Assembly: GCA_005880175.1 (NCBI GenBank)
Contig: VBJR01000298.1
Coordinates: forward strand, 1-24,360
DNA from: Chloroflexota bacterium
GTDB taxonomy: Bacteria; Chloroflexota; Dormibacteria; Dormibacterales; Dormibacteraceae
DNA: 24,360 nucleotides
Direction: 5' to 3'
Shown here: piece by piece, positions 20,991 through 24,360 of the stretch
Position numbering within the stretch: position 1 is the stretch's first letter
Layout of the letters: the number at the start of each line of letters is the position of its first letter
Notes under the pieces: generated by a model
Told to the model about the DNA's origin: nothing
Seen by the model: the letters and a program-made list of their open reading frames with translations, nothing else
The model's database searches: none
Translations under genes and position numbers: made by a program

Positions 20991-21421
20991 GACCGCAGGC
21001 GGATGGCCGTGCCGAGGGCCGTGGTCACCACGCTGTTCACGTAGTGGTCGGTGACGCGACCGAACGGGCCGGCCTGAGAGGCGACCGGGACCGCGACCTG
21101 GGTGAGCCTGATGCCGATTACGCCGTCCGCGCCCATCGCCACGGCCTCGTTCGCGAGGATGTCCATGAGGCGGGACGTGGGCACCATGCCAGGCGGTCCG
21201 GTCAGGACCGCGTCCACCATGCCCAGCACGTGGTATGGCTCGGGCAGGGTGTCGACGGTGGCCATCAGGATCGCGGACGACTCGGGCTGGGACGACCCGT
21301 CGTGCGAGTCGGGCGTCGTGGGGTGGGGGGCCACTGGGATACCTCCGTGTCGCGCGGAGGGCGGGCGATGATCGCCCGCGCCTCGCACCCATAGAATCAC
21401 GTCCTTCAGCGTGTCGTTCAT
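20987..21421 (-). CDS. UPF0145/YbjQ-like protein
   Basis: The protein is 144 residues from ATG 21421. The first ~50 residues are a polar linker-like extension (HPTTPDSHDGSSQPESS). The core begins ILMATVDTLPEPYHVLGMVD and contains LMDILANEAVAMGADGVIGI and HYVNSVVTTALGTAIRL. The order (strand, T-x-G/LG-x-V after the first strand, helix with A-x-x-x-GADGVIGI, final strand with GTAI) is that of YbjQ/UPF0145 proteins, small pentameric proteins of unknown function that usually run ~105 residues. The YbjQ core has lost nothing obvious. It is in an operon with the two upstream genes (six-base gap). Confidence 0.75.
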   Translation of the reverse strand: MNDTLKDVILWVRGAGDHRPPSARHGGIPVAPHPTTPDSHDGSSQPESSAILMATVDTLPEPYHVLGMVDAVLTGPPGMVPTSRLMDILANEAVAMGADGVIGIRLTQVAVPVASQAGPFGRVTDHYVNSVVTTALGTAIRLRS

Positions 21422-21427
21422 CGCGAC

Positions 21428-21796
21428 TCAGCCATCGCCGTCTGTCCACCACATATCGTCCCTCTCGTCGTCTTCATCATCGGCTATCCCATCCCCCAGG
21501 TGAACTTGCATCATGGATGCGAAGGATGGACGCCGTGGGCGTCCGGGAGCCCCCGCGGTCGGAGGCGCGGTGCCCAGCAGATGGCCCAGCGTGGTGAGGA
21601 TCGCGGCCGGGGTGCCAGGTGCGTCCGCAGCGTCCAGCGCGGCTTCGAGGGTGTCGCGGAACCGGGCCACCGGCCCTGCGTCGGGCTCGTCCTCGACCAG
21701 GGCTTCCAGCGCTGGCAGGGTGTCGTACAGGATCGCGACGTACGTCGCCGTGGCGCTCCGCAGCCTGATCAGCTCGATCGGCACCACCGTGGCCAT
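21428..21796 (-). CDS. Small acidic hypothetical protein
   Basis: The protein is 122 residues from ATG 21796, three bases after the upstream gene's stop. The N-terminal two thirds is helical (ATATYVAILYDTLPALEALV, ARFRDTLEAALDAADA), then comes a Pro/Gly-rich stretch and a very acidic end (GIADDEDDERDDMWW). I do not recognise it. Codon usage looks like a real gene (GC-rich third positions, no shadow composition). It shares an operon with 21800-22030 and the UPF0145-like gene, and all lie between the XRE regulator and the nSTAND remnant. Confidence 0.6.
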   Translation of the reverse strand: MATVVPIELIRLRSATATYVAILYDTLPALEALVEDEPDAGPVARFRDTLEAALDAADAPGTPAAILTTLGHLLGTAPPTAGAPGRPRRPSFASMMQVHLGDGIADDEDDERDDMWWTDGDG

Positions 21797-21799
21797 CGA

Positions 21800-22030
21800 T
21801 CAGTCCTCCAGGGCCGCGCCGAGCGCGGTCAGCACCTGCACGACCGAGCCCATGTCGCCGGGCTCCATAGCGGCCGAGAGGGAGTCCAGGAGCACGTTCC
21901 AGCGCTCCGGGTCCTCCTCGGCGAAGCGCACCAGCGTCCCGTTCTTGGCCAGTTCCCTCGTCACCTCCACCGTTCGTTCCAGGGACCGGCGCAGCTCCTC
22001 CAGGCGAGCCATCGTGGGCAGGTTCGGCAT
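21800..22030 (-). CDS. Small helical hypothetical protein
   Basis: The protein is 76 residues from ATG 22030 with AGGAG ten bases upstream. It is predicted all-helical: LEELRRSLERTVEVTRELAK and ERWNVLLDSLSAAMEPGDMG, ending VVQVLTALGAALED. No family is recognised. It is the first gene of a minus-strand operon that diverges from the XRE regulator. The regulator-operator-small-genes arrangement is reminiscent of a lysogeny or transfer switch, or of an antitoxin-like module, but nothing in the sequence itself shows that. Confidence 0.6.
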   Translation of the reverse strand: MPNLPTMARLEELRRSLERTVEVTRELAKNGTLVRFAEEDPERWNVLLDSLSAAMEPGDMGSVVQVLTALGAALED

Positions 22031-22100
22031 GATGTCATAGCTCCTATGGAGTAGCCCGGCGGCGGGTCCGGCAAGATCGTTGCCGCCGGGCGACCAGGTG

Positions 22101-22106
22101 AATATA
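22101..22106 (-). promoter_or_regulatory. Possible -10 element of the small-gene operon
   Basis: The minus strand reads TATATT here, a good -10 in very GC-rich surroundings, about 70 bases before the ATG at 22030. The palindrome at 22114-22132 covers its -35 zone, which would allow repression by a bound regulator. Confidence 0.35.
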
Positions 22107-22113
22107 GGGTGAT

Positions 22114-22132
22114 ACTACACCTTCGGTGTAGT
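22114..22132. promoter_or_regulatory. Perfect palindrome, probable XRE operator
   Basis: ACTACACC-TTC-GGTGTAGT is a perfect 8+3+8 inverted repeat in the divergent region between the small-gene operon (start 22030) and the XRE gene (start 22183). Its size fits a dimeric XRE repressor. It overlaps the -35 zone of the leftward promoter. Confidence 0.6.
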
Positions 22133-22182
22133 TTCGCCCATCTCCAGGCGTCTGAAGTTCACAACAGAGGTAGGGTCACGTC

Positions 22183-22452
22183 GTGTCCGAGATCCGGCGA
22201 TCCTTCGGCCTGGCCGTGCGCATCTTTCGCGACCGGCAGGGTTGGAGCCAGGCGCAGCTTGCGCACGCGTCGAACATCGACCGCGGCTACGTCTCTCGGA
22301 TCGAGTCGGGCGGCGTCGACCCCGGCCTGGAGATGCAGCGTCGAATCGCCGACGCGCTCGGCATCAGCCTCAGCGAGCTGATCACGCAAGCAGAGGAAGA
22401 GGAGCGCCGGCTCCGCAAGCAGCTCGACCGATCACGCGGCCAGCCGGGCTGA
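22183..22452 (+). CDS. XRE-family transcriptional regulator
   Basis: The protein is 89 residues from GTG 22183, with AGGTAGGG just upstream. Nearly the whole protein is a Cro/C1-type helix-turn-helix: FGLAVRIFRDRQGWSQAQLA, HASNIDRGYVSRIESGG (recognition helix), then MQRRIADALGISLSELI. A short charged coiled tail (AEEEERRLRKQLDRS) could help dimerise it. It diverges from the small-gene operon, and the palindrome between them is the obvious target, so it probably represses that operon and itself. It is convergent with the relaxase gene across a hairpin terminator. Confidence 0.88.
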   Translation: MSEIRRSFGLAVRIFRDRQGWSQAQLAHASNIDRGYVSRIESGGVDPGLEMQRRIADALGISLSELITQAEEEERRLRKQLDRSRGQPG

Positions 22453-22468
22453 GCGAAAGCGCGCGCCA

Positions 22469-22502
22469 GCCGCCAAATCGGCGGCCTCAGCGAGCGATTT
22501 TT
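22469..22502 (+). terminator. Terminator between XRE and relaxase genes
   Basis: A GCCGCC-AAATC-GGCGGC hairpin (22469-22485) lies in the short convergent interval, flanked by CTGAG (22449-22453, including the XRE stop) and CTCAG. TTTTT follows at 22498-22502 on the plus strand. It would end the XRE transcript; the hairpin could also act on the opposing relaxase transcript. Confidence 0.55.
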
Positions 22503-24360
22503 CGCGACGGATTCTCGGGCGCTGCGGCGCGTGGCGCGTCCGCCGGTCGCGACTGTTGAGCCCACGCCAGGCGCCGCCGGCGCATCCGATCGGCCGCCGA
22601 GTCGGCGCCCTGGCGGCGCAGCACCGCCAGTTCCGACCTCGCTCCGCTGGAGCGCGGCGCAGCCGCTTCCAGGGTCTCCAGCCGGGCCTCGACCGCTTCG
22701 GAGCCCGCGTCCTGCGAAGGAGTTCGCAGCTCCTGCTCGGCTCGTTCGATGATGTTCGCCGCGTTCTCACGGCTGACGCCTTTCTCGCGCAGCCACTTCG
22801 TCGCCTGCGTCCCACGTGGCGTCCCGAGGGCGGTATCGATGAGCAGGGACGCCTGGACCCAGGTGAGGTCCCGGTCGGGCAGGGCATCGCGCCTGGCGAG
22901 CACGGCGACCTGCTTCTCGGTCATCGGCAGCTCGGCCAGGCGAATGCCCTGGCCCGCCGCACCGACGGAGGGCGCGGCGCCACCGTGCGCGCCGATCTGT
23001 CCCGCGAGCAGGTCGAGCGCCATCACCTGCGCGCGTGAGCGCTCCACCGCCGCCACCAGGCCGTCGAACGCGGGCGCAGCAATCTCGGGGGAATGGTGGT
23101 CCTCGTCAGGCTGCGGTTCGCCGCTGTAATAGAGATGGTTGGCAACGGTGGCGCGGCTGAGCGCGACGTGCGTCGCCTCGAAGTGGATCGTGTCGTCGCC
23201 GGCCAGGGTGAAGCTCGACCCGCGGTACGTCGAGCCCTGCGCCTTGTGGATGGTCCGGCAGTAGGCGAGCACGACCCGGCGACGGCCCTTCGCGGACCAG
23301 AAGCTGGCGGGCAGCCGAACCGTTCTCGGTTCCGCCTCGGCCGTTCGCATGACGAGGTCGCCTCGCTCGCGGTCCACGTCCGTGATCGTTCCCCACGTGC
23401 CGTTGATGACGCCCAATGTGGGGGCATTGCGGAGCACCATCACCTGGTCGCCGACGCCGATCGTCTGGCCGCGCACGTCCAGTCCCTCCGCCTCAACCAG
23501 CCGGGCGCCGACCATCCGCTCCCGAGCTCGCTCGTTCAAGGCGAGCACGTCGGCCCATCGGGACGCCTGCATGACCGCCTCGCCCTGCGGGCGGGCCGCC
23601 CACCAGTCGTCCACCATCCGGTCGAGCAGGTCGCCATGCTCGCCCATGTGCAGGCGGTTGTGCGCCGCGTACGCGGTCATGGCCTGGCGGACGCGACCGT
23701 CACGAAGGTTCCGCAGCGCCTCGCGCTCCCACGGCTGGACCTGGCGCCGGTTCTCCAGGAGCACGTGGGCGCCCAGGCGCGCGACCAGGCCCCGAAACCC
23801 GCCCCCGGCGTCCACCGAGGAGAGCTGCTTCGTGTCGCCGACCAGGACCACCTTCGTCCCGCTCGCCTCCGCCATGGCGAGCAGCCGCTCCAGCTTCCGG
23901 CTGCCGGCCATGCTCGCCTCGTCCAGGATCACCACGGAGCCCGGCTCCAGGCTCGACCGGCGCAGCTCCAGAAGGAGCTTGTCGACCGTGTAGCAGCGAT
24001 CGACGTGCGCTCCCAACCTCAGCTCGTCGCGTGCCCGCGCGCTCGGTGCGCAGCCCACCACGGAGATCCCGCCCGCGCGGCACGCCGCCACGTAGACGCC
24101 GAGCGCGGTCGTCTTGCCCGTCCCCGGTGCTGCCTCGACGCACTCGACGCCGGCTCCCGACGAGGCGAGCCTGGCCACCATCTCCAACTGGTCGGCGCCG
24201 AGGGTGGGCAGGAACCGCAGGCTGCTGGTCAGCGAGTCGCGGAGCACGTCGTCGGGCACGATCGCGGTGCCCTCGTCCCGACGTCCGAGTGCGCCGGCTA
24301 CCAGCCGTTCCTCGACCGCCAGGATGTCGGGCGTGGACCACCGCCGTTCTCCGGTCGGCA
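22487..24360 (-). CDS. MobF/TraA-type relaxase-helicase, helicase part, 5' end beyond the window
   Basis: The frame is open to the right edge (upstream of GTG 24259 it reads RRWSTPDILAVEERLVAGAL, typical inner TraA sequence), so the N-terminal relaxase domain lies outside. SF1 (RecD-like) helicase motifs occur in order: Walker A EAAPGTGKTTAL, GCAPSARARDEL, Walker B VVILDEASMAGS, LVGDTKQLSSVDAGGGF, LLENRRQ. In the second RecA fold they are TIHKAQGSTYRGSSF and ATHVALSRATVANHLYYSG. The C-terminus has helices (DLTWVQASLLIDTALG, ENAANIIERAEQELR) and a basic tail ending RKIAR. Such proteins nick oriT and unwind the transferred strand. The tail AWAQQSRPADAP is shared with the coiled-coil protein at 6108. 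Strong evidence that the window is part of a conjugative element. Confidence 0.88.
   Translation of the reverse strand, partial: PTGERRWSTPDILAVEERLVAGALGRRDEGTAIVPDDVLRDSLTSSLRFLPTLGADQLEMVARLASSGAGVECVEAAPGTGKTTALGVYVAACRAGGISVVGCAPSARARDELRLGAHVDRCYTVDKLLLELRRSSLEPGSVVILDEASMAGSRKLERLLAMAEASGTKVVLVGDTKQLSSVDAGGGFRGLVARLGAHVLLENRRQVQPWEREALRNLRDGRVRQAMTAYAAHNRLHMGEHGDLLDRMVDDWWAARPQGEAVMQASRWADVLALNERARERMVGARLVEAEGLDVRGQTIGVGDQVMVLRNAPTLGVINGTWGTITDVDRERGDLVMRTAEAEPRTVRLPASFWSAKGRRRVVLAYCRTIHKAQGSTYRGSSFTLAGDDTIHFEATHVALSRATVANHLYYSGEPQPDEDHHSPEIAAPAFDGLVAAVERSRAQVMALDLLAGQIGAHGGAAPSVGAAGQGIRLAELPMTEKQVAVLARRDALPDRDLTWVQASLLIDTALGTPRGTQATKWLREKGVSRENAANIIERAEQELRTPSQDAGSEAVEARLETLEAAAPRSSGARSELAVLRRQGADSAADRMRRRRLAWAQQSRPADAPRAAAPENPSRKIAR

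Noticed and set aside
19365..21044. A 559-codon plus-strand ORF over array 2 and the nSTAND remnant
   Set aside because: It reads repeats and the antisense of a recognisable minus-strand WD40/nSTAND gene; composition is that of a shadow frame.
22183..22452. XRE gene plus small genes as a toxin-antitoxin pair
   Set aside because: None of the small proteins shows a toxin motif (HigB/RelE, Fic, PIN or similar), and the arrangement is divergent.

Overview
The window is high-GC DNA with many GTG starts and tightly overlapping genes. It looks like part of a conjugative element (an integrative conjugative element or a plasmid) that carries a type III-D CRISPR-Cas island. The mating-pair genes on the left are of the DUF6112 / TrbL-like / SCO6880-like kind known from Actinomycetota and some Chloroflexota. 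The Cas set (Csx10, Csx19 and a TIGR03986 protein) matches III-D1 loci of the kind described in Roseiflexus. I therefore suggest Actinomycetota or Chloroflexota. There is no rRNA, tRNA or housekeeping gene here to decide between them.

Left part, 1-4488, minus strand: a conjugation operon. In order of transcription it holds an unrecognised 461-residue protein, a DUF6112-like two-helix membrane protein, a VirB8-like single-pass protein, a TrbL/VirB6-like polytopic protein (split by a frameshift) and an SCO6880-like protein (frameshifted, running off the left edge). Diverging from it at 4554-6078 are a 47-residue secreted peptide with a duplicated DQ-x-GPGL motif, a strong hairpin terminator, a dyad over a promoter, and an HTH-TPR regulator. 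This is the layout of an RRNPP-type (Rap/PlcR/PrgX-like) peptide quorum-sensing cassette, and it sits where it could control transfer. I consider it the most interesting candidate in the window.

Middle part, 6108-20181: a coiled-coil protein whose C-terminal tail resembles that of the relaxase-helicase at the far end. Then comes CRISPR array 1 (minus strand, 18 repeats) with cas6 directly upstream, followed by a divergent plus-strand operon of overlapping genes: standalone CARF protein, Cas10 without HD domain but with GGDD, Cas7, Csx10, Cas11, a Cas7-Cas7 fusion, Csx19, a TIGR03986 RAMP, an OLD-like ATPase-TOPRIM protein in two frames, and an HTH-like protein. CRISPR array 2 (plus strand, 9 repeats of a different sequence) follows. 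There is no cas1 or cas2. The expected scheme is that Cas6 matures crRNAs, the multi-Cas7 complex binds RNA, Cas10 makes cyclic oligoadenylate, and the CARF protein senses or degrades it. The ATPase-TOPRIM protein is a candidate new effector or accessory.

Right part, 20182-24360: a decayed nSTAND/WD40 gene ends exactly at array 2. Next are three or four small minus-strand genes (one UPF0145/YbjQ-like), a divergent XRE regulator with a perfect palindrome between them, and the helicase part of a MobF/TraA-type relaxase that runs off the right edge. Transfer genes on both sides of the CRISPR island indicate that it is cargo of the element. Several frameshifts (near 590, 1490, 18200 and in the nSTAND remnant) are either real decay or assembly indels; the cas genes themselves are intact.
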